Source: Blepharisma japonicum (lineage: Eukaryota > Ciliophora > Heterotrichea > Heterotrichida > Blepharismidae). From it: a stretch of DNA of 64,000 nucleotides. Every line of letters starts with the position of its first letter. The stretch's first letter is position 1. The stretch is taken from the NCBI GenBank assembly GCA_949751835.1, contig CATKHK010000012.1, forward strand, positions 124,001 to 188,000. The letters are read 5' to 3'. The notes beneath the pieces are model-generated. The model was not told the origin of the DNA and did no database searches. It saw only the letters and a list, made by a program, of their open reading frames with translations. Below are positions 51,284 to 61,548 of the stretch, one piece after another. A program made the translations under genes and the position numbers.

Positions 51284-54200
51284 ATGAGGTCCTGCTTATA
51301 TATGATTCTAATTTTGTTTTTTGATTTTATTATCAATTTTAGTGCTTTGGAAATAATTACTTTCTTACCAAATTCCCAAGAAGCAATCTCTGCCAAATGA
51401 AAAGAGGAATATTTTATTCTTTTGTCCGAAATGTACGCTTCTAGAATTGACTTGCACAAATGCAGCCACACAAATATTGACTTTTGTATTTCAATGTACC
51501 CGAATTCATTAATATTGCTGGATTTATCAGATGACCTTGATATTCAATATTTTCTTTCAAAATATTGCCAAGACCATTTTTTAGTGCATTTAGTGTACCA
51601 AGATGAGTTTAAATACATTGATGACTCAACCTATTCCATTATCCCCTCATTGTCAAACCAAAACAATGCATTTTTAGCTTTAATGAATTATTTTAACTGA
51701 ACTAAAGGTGTTGTGCTCAGCACAAAAACATATTCAGAATTAAAAGACCAATTTTTGTTGTTTTCTCCTGATTTAAGATTTTTAATTGTTGACTCTTTAA
51801 CAAACATTGAAGATTTGATAAGTCAATCTGTTGTAAGGATGGGCGCTACTCTTTATTACCTTTGGACCAGCTCTTCAGAGTCGCAGAAAATACAATATGC
51901 TTTAAGCAATTCAAAATTATTGAAAAAAGGGAGTGGGATTTTGCTAAATCAAGAAAGTGGATATAATTGTATTGTAGATGGATCTTTAATCATTACTGAA
52001 ATTGGTATGGAATTTATCCGTTCTTCTGAAGAATATTTCAAAACTTCTGTAAAAAATATAATTGATACTGTATTAGATCACAAAATTGAAAATTACAAAG
52101 ATCTTCTTAAGCTATTAAATACTGAGTTGCTATATCATTATAAACGCAACAATTTTTCGATTGTAAATATACAAAACAATAAAAGAATTATTGTAGGTTC
52201 AATTGTAAATAGTAATATTCAAATCTTTGGAAATCTAACATTTCCAGGAAACACAAATTCTGTTCCAGATTCAGCCCAAAAAATTCTTCATTTAAGCATT
52301 ACAGCAGGAACCACAAACCCAGGTGGCTCCAGCAGTGACACTACAAAACTGGCAGCAATGGGTGCTTTTGTAGCGCAAGATGAGATAAATACAAGTAATG
52401 AAATTTTATCCAATTTTCAAATTGATTTTTTTAACTTCGACTGTGGAGTATCGATTTTTAACGCGACTTTTGCAAGGACTTGCTACAGTAAGGACATCGA
52501 CAAGCTAGGATTGGCTCATCTTACGGCTTTTGGATCTTCTGTAGCTATTGGCCAATATAAAACTTTTACATATCTTAATGTCACAATTCCAAGCATCGGA
52601 GGTGTAAATGGAGACGGCAGCTTAAGCTCAATTCAGACATTTCCATTCTATATAAGGATGTTCAACCCACTCATGTATAGTAAATGATCAATGCTGCTCA
52701 ATTCTTTAGGATGGAAAAAAATAGCTGTAATTTATGAAAATAGCTTATGAGGAGAAGGAGTCTATAAAACATTGTACTCGACTGCAAAACAAGTAGGAAT
52801 AGAAATAATAAATCCAGAAAGCTTAAGACATATTCCTGGAAATCTTGATAGAGAAACAGTGAGGGACCATTTAGACGTATTTCAGACAATAGTAGATTCT
52901 CAAGCCAGGATGGTTGCTTTATTACTGTTATGCCCGCTCTGTAATTATGCCATAGAATTCTTTTATGATTTGGGGCTGAGGAATAAAGACGTCATCTTTT
53001 TAGCAGGCACTGGTGACGTTTTAAACTGAATCTCTACTAAAGATGCATATTTGTATAAAAGAGCAGAGCTTGGGGTTGCTATGATGAGACTTAGCGTCCC
53101 TTATTGAGTAGGAAATGTAGGCAAAAGAGCACGCAATGAAATTTCATTAAATTATAATACATCAACGCCAAATACGTTTGGGTGCTGTTATTATGATTCT
53201 ACACTGATTGTTGCGAACGCACTAGATTTTATGATCAATAGGGGCTTAGATTATTCAGATCCTTATAAATTAATGGCTACCCTTAGAAACACAAAATTTA
53301 TTGGCTGCACTGGACCTGTTAGTATTAGCAAAGGAACTAATGATAGAAATTTTGATTTTTTTTACATTGAGGCAATCAAACTAGATGATAATAGGACTCC
53401 ATATATTTATCTGGTTGGAAATTTATACCCTTTTGGGACCCAAGTTATCTCTTATATAAACCCTTTAACATATTCAGATGGCTCAACAATAAAACCAACA
53501 GACTTGAGAAATGAGCAAGATAAATGTCCATTCCCTGATAAACTTGTGAAAACTTTTAACAAAGGAAGAGGACTTCTATTTGGGATTTGCTTTACAGTAT
53601 GCTTGATGACAGCTGCTATAACTTTTATCATATGAAAAAAATGATGGAACATCTCTGTTGAGGAGCTCAGAGAAAAGCAAGAAATTTCCTTTCAAGATTT
53701 TGTGGTTGGAGCTACCATCGCAATTGAGTTTGTGCAGTTTTCAAATATGGGGCCTGACTATTCACTCATAGGATCATTTTTGTATTCAATAGGTAATATA
53801 TTTTCGATGGATTTAGAAGATGTGATAAAACTAAGAAATGGGATTTTTTGAATAGTTGTTGATGTTGTTTTTGGAGGGATTGCTTTATGAGCTATGCTAT
53901 GTGTAGTTGTTTTGCTGAGACTTGATGAGAAGTGGTCATTTTTATGAATATTTAAATTTTTAGGATGACTTGGAGACATTTTAATGCCAATTTTGGGAAA
54001 TCTCTGCTTTATACCTTTCGTGTCTGTTTGTCTTGATATTTTTGTGTGCGATCAATCAATAAGTAATCATTTTACAGATAGTTTTCTTGCCTCAGATTGC
54101 TTTTATTTCTGTTGAAAAGGTGCTCACCTATATTATGCTATCATATCATGCTTTGCTTTAATTGCTTATGAGCCTCTAGCTGTTTTTTGTAGGCCTCTTT

Positions 54201-54712
54201 GGCAAGAACTTCAACCTATGCTTCATGTTAAAACTCTCCCTCTATTTTTGATGGTAAAAACAGTGGTGCAATCAATTTTTATAGGCTTAAATAAAACCCT
54301 CAAAAGATCTCAGGATATCGCACATGGTGTTGTATTTATCCTACTTATGATTTGCTATTTAGTGTTTGTATTCAAAGTGCATCCATATAATTATGGAAGA
54401 TTTAATTGGTGGCAAGGGTTAAGCTTGATTGGTGTTATCTGGCTAAGCTTTTGATCGACAATTGCAATTTGAATGAAGGATCAAGGCATTTCTTATGCAT
54501 TTTTAATAATCTTGATAGTAGGATGAGTTTCTTTGGTAATTTTTGGATTTTATGTACAATTTAAAAAGTATCCAAGCTTGCTGTTTAGTCAGAAATCCAG
54601 AGACACTAGTATGCTATTCAAATTTGCCTTCACATTTGGCAAAAAATCAAAAGCCTCTTTAAGTCAAATGAAAGAAAGTCACGAGCAGCAAAAAATTATG
54701 CCAGTAAATTAG
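51284..54712 (+). CDS. Receptor with type-1 periplasmic-binding-like ectodomain and ~8 membrane spans
   Basis: The protein has 1,142 residues (TAG stop; many TGAs as Trp). The ATG at 51284 opens a signal peptide (about 1-22). The ectodomain (about 25-760) is of the receptor-ligand-binding (ANF/PBP1) type: AFGSSVAIGQYKTF, FPFYIRMFNPLMYSKWS, then LLNSLGWKKIAVIYENS and GVYKTLYSTAKQVGIEI, ending with Cys-rich turns. From about 765 there are eight or nine hydrophobic spans, for example LLFGICFTVCLMTAAITFII and LSLIGVIWLSFWSTIAIW, with a basic/Ser C-terminus. The fold order is that of class C receptors, but the span count and sequence are not those of a seven-helix GPCR. It may be a ciliate-specific sensor of nutrient or signalling molecules. 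That role is inferred. Confidence 0.8.
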
Positions 54713-55044
54713 ATATAATCTCTTGTTTTAATTGCTCAATGGCTTGAAAATATTTTTAAGTTTGGACTACAATGTAGTGTTTATATAAAATTAAGTTGTG
54801 ATAAACTTCGAAGGTAAAATAAATATAAGGCTATTTTTTAATAATTTATAATAATACCTTAAATTTTATCTAAGTGTAGCATGCATATCTGTATGCCCTT
54901 AATTTAATTAAATTTGAATGAGAATCAATAAGTTATTGATTTCAAATCAAACACTGGTAGCAACTTTTAAATCAATGGAATCAGAGAGCTCGAACTTTGC
55001 TCTAAAACTAAGTCTGATAAAATATATAAGTAGATATAATATTA
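54713..55044. other. Spacer containing the 5' flank of the first four-span unit
   Basis: About 54885-55044 (TGTATGCCCTTAATTTAATTAAA... and CAAACACTGGTAGCAACTTT...) recurs with few changes at about 55820-55975. The rest is ordinary AT-rich DNA. Confidence 0.65.
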
Positions 55045-55623
55045 ATGGAAAATCAGCTCAACAGTGTACACTTAGATATATCTCGAGGAGCAATGAAAGC
55101 AGATGCAATTGGATTCGCATCCTTTGGAGCACTCTTTCTCCTACTTTCACTTTTACCAGGAAATCAAGAATTATTTCTCTGAAGTGCATTACTTCATTCA
55201 CCTTATTTCATTGCTGCATTTTTAGGCTATAAAAGCTCAAAATCTCACCATAAGTCAACTTTAGGGTGTTATAACGTAATATTGATGATTATTTGTTGCT
55301 ATTTTGTAATACTTGCAGTTTTAGCCATTGTGCTATTTAGTATTGGCTTCATTGTATCATGGAATTTTGGATGTGACTATAATAATGATAATTGCGGTTC
55401 CGCAGAAGGTATTGGCTGGCTCTTTGTTCTTTTGCTAGGATTTATGGGGCTTTTATTAACTTCAAGCAGTGTTCTTATAATTTTTGCTATTGTTCATTCA
55501 AATAAGACGATTAGACTTCTATCTGGTAAAATGAAGAAATACCAAGAGCCTTTAATGGACCAGCAGGCACCTCCTGTAATGAACCCAATTTACCCTCAAC
55601 AAATGAACCAAGGTTATTATTAA
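55045..55623 (+). CDS. Four-span membrane protein, tandem copy 1
   Basis: The protein has 192 residues (TGA at Trp near 55180). Four hydrophobic helices lie at about 22-40, 46-62, 80-108 and 121-147. The third loop carries a Cys pair within CDYNNDNC, close to Asp/Asn that could be extracellular. A short basic stretch (SGKMKKY) and a Pro/Gln/Tyr tail (YPQQMNQGYY) follow. The shape is of a small tetraspan (tetraspanin- or MARVEL-like), but the tetraspanin CCG motif is absent. The upstream ATG gives a sensible N-terminus (MENQLNSVHLDISRG), which standard-code reading cuts. The function is unknown. Confidence 0.78.
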
Positions 55624-55975
55624 GATAGAATTAAAATAATGATATATTTAAATGAAATCAGAATTGAGCAATACAATTGATTTTTGTTTCATTATACTTT
55701 AAATAATCTTAACAGCTATAAAATATTTGTTTAGCGTTCAATTTGTAAACTCTATAGAAATAATGCCTTTTAATCTTAAAATTTTTATAAAGGAAAAAGA
55801 ATATCAAATTATTTCATATCTATATGCCCTTATTTTAATTAAATGCGAATGAGAATCAATAAGTTATTGATTTCAAATCAAACACTGGTAGCAACTTTTA
55901 AATCATGGAATCAGAGAGCTCGAACTTTGCTCTAAAAACTAAGTCCGATAAAATATATAAGTAAATAATAAATTA
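55624..55975. other. Spacer between tandem copies 1 and 2
   Basis: Contains the 3' flank of copy 1 and the 5' leader of copy 2, both parts of the duplication. No other feature. Confidence 0.6.
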
Positions 55976-56545
55976 ATGGAAAATCAGCTCAACAGTGTAC
56001 ACTTAGATATATCTCGAGGAGCAATGAAAGCAGATGCAATTGGATTCGTATCATTTGGTGCTCTTTTTCTCCTACTTTCGCTTTTCCCGTTGAATCTAGA
56101 AGTATTTCTCTGAAGTGCATTACTTTATTCACCTTATTTCATTGTTGCGTTTTTAAGCTATAAATGCTCAAAATCTCACCATAAGTCAACTTTAAATTGC
56201 TATAGCGTAACTTTGATGCTCATTTGTTGTTATTTTGTAATACTTGCAATTGTAGCTATTGTGCTATTTGGTGTTGGCTTATTTGGAGTATTGGATTATG
56301 AATGTGACTATAATAATGATGATAATTGCAGCCTCGGAGAAGGTATTGGCTGGCTTATTGTTCTATTGCTTGGTTTTATGGGGCTTTTATTTATTTCAAG
56401 CAGTGTTCTAACAATTTTGGCTATAATTCATTCAGAAAAGACGATCCAACTTCTATCTGGTAAAATGAAGAAATACCAAGAGCCTTTAATGTATCAGCAG
56501 GCACCTCCTTCAATGAACTTAATCTATCCTCAGCAAATGAACTAA
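55976..56545 (+). CDS. Four-span membrane protein, tandem copy 2
   Basis: The protein has 189 residues, strongly similar to copy 1, with the same four spans and the Cys pair in CDYNNDDNC (one residue longer). TGA is Trp near 56113. The end is at TAA (56543-56545), where copy 1 reads on to NQGYY. The tail is therefore shortened, because a CAA codon has become TAA. That and a few substitutions in the spans are the main differences. It is probably functional, since the core is open. The duplication looks recent because the flanks still match. Confidence 0.77.
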
Positions 56546-56889
56546 GGCTATTAAGATAGAATTAATAAAAAGTTAAATTTAAATGAAATCAGAATTAAGC
56601 AATACAATTGAATTTTGTTTCATTACTGTATAAATAGATTTAACAGCTATAATCTGTTTTGTTTATCATTTGGTTTGCAAACTCTATAGAAATAATTCTG
56701 TTTTTAAATTAAAATTCTTATAAACAATCAATTAAGTATATCTTTGAAGAAATAACAGTTTAGATTGCACTAAGCACTATAATAATCTTAAGTTTAGGGA
56801 GAGTATTTATATTTATATCTAGAGAAAAGTTATCAAAATGCTTTAAACCATTGAAATTGCATAAAATATATAAATTATTAATACAAACA
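56546..56889. other. Spacer between tandem copies 2 and 3
   Basis: The first half is the 3' flank of copy 2. The word AGGGAGAGTAT at about 56798 also occurs in the right arm of the palindrome at 8012, but no second arm is present. Otherwise AT-rich. Confidence 0.55.
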
Positions 56890-57486
56890 ATGGAAAATAA
56901 GTTGAGCATCGTTCAATTAGAAATATCCTTAGGAGTTATTAAAGCAGACGCAATTTGATTTACATCCTTTGGTGTGCTCTATTTTATGTTCTCAATGTTT
57001 TTTTGGAACCTTGAAATATTTCTCTGATGTGCATTACTTTATTTACCTTATTTTATTGCTGCACTTTTTGGCTTTATTTCGTCAAAATCGAAGAGTAAAT
57101 CAACATTTGAGTGTTATAGTGTTGCATTGATAATCACTTGTGTTTATTTAGGGATACTTGCAATTACGGCATTTGTGCTATTCGCTGCATGCCTATTTGC
57201 AGTATTTGATTATGGATGTGACTTTGAGAATGATGATAATTGCTCGTTTTGGGAAGGGGTTAGCTGACTACTTGTCACTTTGATGGGCTTTGTGGGGCTT
57301 TTGTTGGCTTCAAGTTGTGTTCTTACAATTAGCGCTATAAATCATTCGGATAATGTTATTGGAATACTAATTTATCGAGAAGTTAAGAAGTTCAAGGAAT
57401 ACCAGGAACCTTTGATCGAGCAGCAAGATGCTACTGCAATTAATGCAATCTACTCACAGCAAGTAAACGTAGATTATTTAAGATAG
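56890..57486 (+). CDS. Four-span membrane protein, tandem copy 3 (diverged)
   Basis: The protein has 198 residues with the same four-span layout. It starts MENKLSIVQLEISLGV, parallel to MENQLNSVHLDISRGA, and keeps the Cys-containing loop (CDFENDDNC) and YQEPLIEQQ near the end. In-frame TGAs near 56956, 57025 and 57264 are Trp. Identity to copies 1 and 2 is much lower than between those two, so it diverged earlier. It ends in TAG. The function is unknown as for the others; the row suggests a small expanding family of surface or vesicle membrane proteins. Confidence 0.77.
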
Positions 57487-57827
57487 GGATAAAACTTATT
57501 TAAATATAAATAAAATCAGTAATTACATATTTAATTTAATTCTAACTTGAATCTTTTCATTATAAGATTAAAAGAGAATAATATCTTTAAGATTTTTTAT
57601 ATATAAATCCTTAACCTAGTCCTGAAATATTATTTATTAACGTTAAACGAATACATTTTGCTTAATTAATTTAGTTAATTAATTAAAAGTCATTAAATTC
57701 AAAATCATATATTTATTTATTTTCTTTTAATCAACTAAAATAATCCTTATCTAATAGTTTGAAATGCTTTAAATATTTTTTAAGTCGAGATTATTTAATC
57801 CTTAACGAAGCCAAACTCCGCAAGTCT
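57487..57827. other. Intergenic, no feature recognised (341 bp)
   Basis: AT-rich convergent spacer between the third tetraspan gene and the stop of the Cys-rich gene. Confidence 0.6.
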
Positions 57828-60686
57828 TTAATTCCTCAGGACATCTTCCTCAGCATTGCAAGCTCCATCTTCTAATAGCATCCCTTCAGCGCATGCTGTG
57901 CAAGTGTTTGCATCAGAGCACTCCAAACAGCTGCTACTACAAGCTGAGCACTCACTTTGACTACTTGGATAGAATCCTGAATTGCATTGGCAAGTTTGGG
58001 TTACTTCATCATAAAACGAGTCCTTTGAGGCACACAAGCAACTCTTTTCTCTCACACAATCCAAAAGACTAGGAACATTCAGCAAAGTTGAGCAGGATTT
58101 GCATACATTATGCCCATCATAGTAATATCCCTTATTGCAAATGCAGGCTCCTTGGTCAAAAGTTGCGTCATCTGCAATACATTCACACCCTCCGTCAACT
58201 AATTTCATATGAGCAGGATCTTGGCAAGAAGTGCATGTATATTGGTCAGAACAAGTAGCACATGGCTCCACACACAAAGCACAATGAGTTGGGGTTGAAA
58301 AATAGAAGCCATCAAAACATGCACAAGATTTTCCTGACATGTATGAATAGGCTGGACAAACACAGGTTGGGTAGCTTAAGACCATGTGAGGATCTGTGCA
58401 AGATAAGCAGACTCCATCGTTACTACATGTAGCACATCCGGATGGGCAAGGTTGACAGACATTGTTGCTATCCATAAAATATCCTGAATCGCAAACACAT
58501 AAGTTGTTTACAAAAGAAGAATGAGCTGAGCATACACATGCATTATTCACAATTGTCATAGATGGATTGTTACATGCTGTGCAGTTTCCTGAAATATCGC
58601 AGGTATTACAATCGGAAGGACAACAAATGTTGTTATTAAACACAGTTCCACTTGCACAGGTACAAATTCCGCTGTTATTTAAAGATGTAGGAGGACAGTC
58701 ACAGCTTGGAGGCTGGGCATGAACTGAATCAATGCAAGAAGTGCAAACAGACTGACTTGAACAAGTTTGGCAGTTTCCTTCACATGCGTAGCATTGGCCT
58801 GTAAAGTTATCTAGATAAAATCCTGCGTTACAGACACATGATTTGCTTGAGGTTGACCAATTTGAATTTGAAGGACATACGCACGCACCATTTACCAATG
58901 ACATTCCTTGAATACAAGCTGAACAACTAGAAGTTGAAGAACAAGATGAACACCCGATGCTACAGGCTTGACAAGAGTTAGGCTGCCCAAAGTAACCTTG
59001 ATTGCACTGGCACGATAAACTAGAGTTATGGAAAGAGGCGTTTTGGTCAATACATGTACAAGTTCCATTGAAAAGATGAGTATGCGAAGGATCATTGCAA
59101 GTCAAACAATTATAGAAACCCGAACAAGTTGCACATTGAGGAAGGCAGTTTGCAATGCAATTTCCTGGAGTTCCAATGTATCCTGGGTTGCATTCACAAT
59201 TATTATTTGAGTCAAGAGATGAATTTGGATCTGAGCATTTGCAAGTCCCTGAACCAGTGTTATAAGTGTCTGCTGGGTCATAGCAAGTTTGACAAGAAGT
59301 AGCACTAGTGCATTCAGCACATCCTGAAGAACATTGAGAACAAGTGCTTCCGTTAAGGTAATAGCCTGAAGGACAGCTTGTGCAAGTATCGGCAGAAGTT
59401 GAACAAGTAGAACATTGAGAAGAGCAGGCAAGACAGCTGGTTCCACTCAAGTAGTAGCCTGATAAACAGCTTGTGCATGCGCCTGTATTGGTGCAAGTAG
59501 CGCAAGGAGAGAAACAAATAGTGCAAACACCGTTGACTTCAATGTATCCTGACTTGCATTGGCATTGATCTGTAGACGGGTTTAACTCTGCGTTTGGATC
59601 TTTACAGCTACATACTCCATTGTTCAAAACAAGAGCAGAGCTATCGCATGATAAACAGCTTGTAGATGATGAGCATGTAGCACAAGGAGAAATACAGTTT
59701 TGGCAAGCATTTCCGTTCAAAAATTGTCCACTTGGGCAGCCTGTACATGAATTTGCAGAACCAGAACAAGCAGCACATTGTGGGCTACATGCTGAGCAAT
59801 CGTTATCATCTAAGAAATATCCAGCATCGCATCCAGTGCAATAGTAAGCAGAAATAGCACAAGTAGCGCATGGCTCTTCACAAGGTTCGCAAGAGTTATC
59901 GCTTCCAAATAAGAAATATCCTGGTAAACACGAAGTACAAGAGATTGCTGATCCATAGCAAGCTTGGCAAGGAGATGCACAAGGTAAGCAAGAGTCTCCA
60001 GCAAGCCAATACCCGGAATTGCATGTATCACATGAGCTCGGATCAGAGCAGCTGCTGCAGTTAGCTGGGCAGTTAGCTCCTAATACTACTTGATAATTGT
60101 CAATATCCTTCATTACCCCCTTTCTTTCTTTCGATCCTTTTTCATAAATTGCTCTAATAACTGTTTTGCACAAGACCTTTACTTGGTTAGCCTTGTCAAA
60201 TTCCTTTAATTTTTCTATATTGATGTACAAAGCAACTGATTTGATCGTTTGACCGCTTCCCTCACATATTTGTGCGTGCATTTTTTCTTCATGAGGGATT
60301 ACGAATAAAATCAAATCGGCTGCAATTCCTTCAATTTTAATTGCTTGGCTCAATAAAACTTCACTGCATTGATCATTCTCTCCAAGCATGATCTTTTCAG
60401 ATAAAGGCTTGGTAAGGAGCAGGTCAGAGAGAGCCTTGGAGGTCGCATTAAATACATCAAGGTATTGTGCAGTTTCTGAAGATTCTGCATTGATTTCCAT
60501 GTGGACCCTTGGAGGACTATATAAGTTACCTTGTTGACGAAATTCAATAAGGCTCTTTGGGATGAATTGGAGATCAGAATTGAGAGACCGCTTCTCAAAG
60601 TTGGCTGAGGCTGAGGTTAGACTGATCAGTGTTAGCAAAAGAACCCAGATTTCCATTCTTCTCAACATATTTTTATTACCAAGCAA
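57828..60686 (-). CDS. Large secreted cysteine-rich protein (GFR/furin-like repeats)
   Basis: The protein has 952 residues. The start at 60686 leads into MLRRMEIWVLLLTLISLTSA, a signal peptide (the true start may be this Met, seven codons in). Residues ~30-205 form a mixed, non-repetitive domain. From ~208 to the end there are many EGF-like/growth-factor-receptor-type Cys modules built on C-x2-C-x2-...-C-x2-C-x8-12-G-[YF] (for example CSSCSDPSSCDTCNSGYW, CATCSSSTSCLSC). There is no membrane span or GPI-like end. In ciliates such proteins are secreted, for example into extrusomes or the surface coat, or are ectodomains of larger receptors. The function is unknown. The internal repeats make assembly slips possible here, but the frame is unbroken. 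Confidence 0.85.
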   Translation of the reverse strand: MLGNKNMLRRMEIWVLLLTLISLTSASANFEKRSLNSDLQFIPKSLIEFRQQGNLYSPPRVHMEINAESSETAQYLDVFNATSKALSDLLLTKPLSEKIMLGENDQCSEVLLSQAIKIEGIAADLILFVIPHEEKMHAQICEGSGQTIKSVALYINIEKLKEFDKANQVKVLCKTVIRAIYEKGSKERKGVMKDIDNYQVVLGANCPANCSSCSDPSSCDTCNSGYWLAGDSCLPCASPCQACYGSAISCTSCLPGYFLFGSDNSCEPCEEPCATCAISAYYCTGCDAGYFLDDNDCSACSPQCAACSGSANSCTGCPSGQFLNGNACQNCISPCATCSSSTSCLSCDSSALVLNNGVCSCKDPNAELNPSTDQCQCKSGYIEVNGVCTICFSPCATCTNTGACTSCLSGYYLSGTSCLACSSQCSTCSTSADTCTSCPSGYYLNGSTCSQCSSGCAECTSATSCQTCYDPADTYNTGSGTCKCSDPNSSLDSNNNCECNPGYIGTPGNCIANCLPQCATCSGFYNCLTCNDPSHTHLFNGTCTCIDQNASFHNSSLSCQCNQGYFGQPNSCQACSIGCSSCSSTSSCSACIQGMSLVNGACVCPSNSNWSTSSKSCVCNAGFYLDNFTGQCYACEGNCQTCSSQSVCTSCIDSVHAQPPSCDCPPTSLNNSGICTCASGTVFNNNICCPSDCNTCDISGNCTACNNPSMTIVNNACVCSAHSSFVNNLCVCDSGYFMDSNNVCQPCPSGCATCSNDGVCLSCTDPHMVLSYPTCVCPAYSYMSGKSCACFDGFYFSTPTHCALCVEPCATCSDQYTCTSCQDPAHMKLVDGGCECIADDATFDQGACICNKGYYYDGHNVCKSCSTLLNVPSLLDCVREKSCLCASKDSFYDEVTQTCQCNSGFYPSSQSECSACSSSCLECSDANTCTACAEGMLLEDGACNAEEDVLRN

Positions 60687-61548
60687 AATTATGACGAATG
60701 CTATGTGGATAACTTATAAAGATTAGAAAATGGCTTATAGCTATCTTTCAAGGTTTTGAAAAAAAGTAATTAATAATTATCACTTCTATTTAGTATTTAT
60801 GCTGCTATATATATAAATTACTGATTATTTTTAGCTGCTCGACATGAAGCTATTAATGAAGTCTATATAAATAATTTAAATTTAGGAGATTAAATTACAT
60901 GAGTCTAATTTCGAATTATTTTGAATTCGTGTTTTCTTTATGGCATCATATATTTTATTTTATTTAATAGCTGAAAGGATCATTGCTTTATATACTCCAT
61001 ATAAAATGAAGAGAATATGGAACCTTACATGAATTTTCAGTGATAATTTATCTTTTGAAATGCCTAAATACAGTATGGATACTTAAATTTTTAATTTCAT
61101 TTTGCCATCTTTCTTACGCCTAATATTGGGTGAACTTTCTTTGAATTAAAGTTATTTAATTATCGAAAACGCCCTAAAATAATTTGGCGAGTTTTTATGT
61201 TAAAGAGATTACAATTTGATAAAAAAGATAAATTGTTTACAGGAAAATGTTTTTTCTTATGCAAAAAATTGCTCAATTTGATCAATACAATAAGCTACTA
61301 GCAGCAAATTCTTCTTCTAGCTAAATAATAATTTAGGTTTATTCTTAACCCATTTATATAAATTTGCCATGGATAATTAAACCATATTTGTCAGAAAGTT
61401 AATCAGTTGAAATCACGATGATACAATTAAAATGATAGTGTCTTAATTCTTTATTATTCTCTTCTTAAAATTATTAGATTTATTTAAATTTATAAAATTT
61501 AAAACTATTTTAATTATATAGAAATGTATCGCACATTAAACATCTTAC
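60687..61548. other. Intergenic, no feature recognised (862 bp)
   Basis: The longest spacer of the window, lying between the starts of the Cys-rich gene and the 3' end of the ABC transporter gene. AT-rich with T-runs. No tRNA, coding frame or convincing hairpin was seen. Confidence 0.6.

Larger units (their letters stand above)
54885..56735. repeat. Tandem duplication of ~931 bp (two units of the four-span gene)
   Basis: Start codons are at 55045 and 55976, 931 bp apart. The 5' leader (~150 bp), the coding sequence and the 3' flank (~150 bp, AAATGAAATCAGAATT...TCTATAGAAATAAT) all repeat. The two copies differ by point changes and small indels. A third gene (56890) is an older, diverged relative with no detectable flank similarity. 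Confidence 0.8.

Noticed and set aside
56798-56808. AGGGAGAGTAT identical to part of the palindrome at 8012
   Set aside because: Only 11 bases, no second arm nearby; taken as chance.
59102-59446. 114-codon frame inside the Cys-rich gene
   Set aside because: Other-frame shadow of a Cys-rich repeat gene. Repeats create long off-frame stretches.
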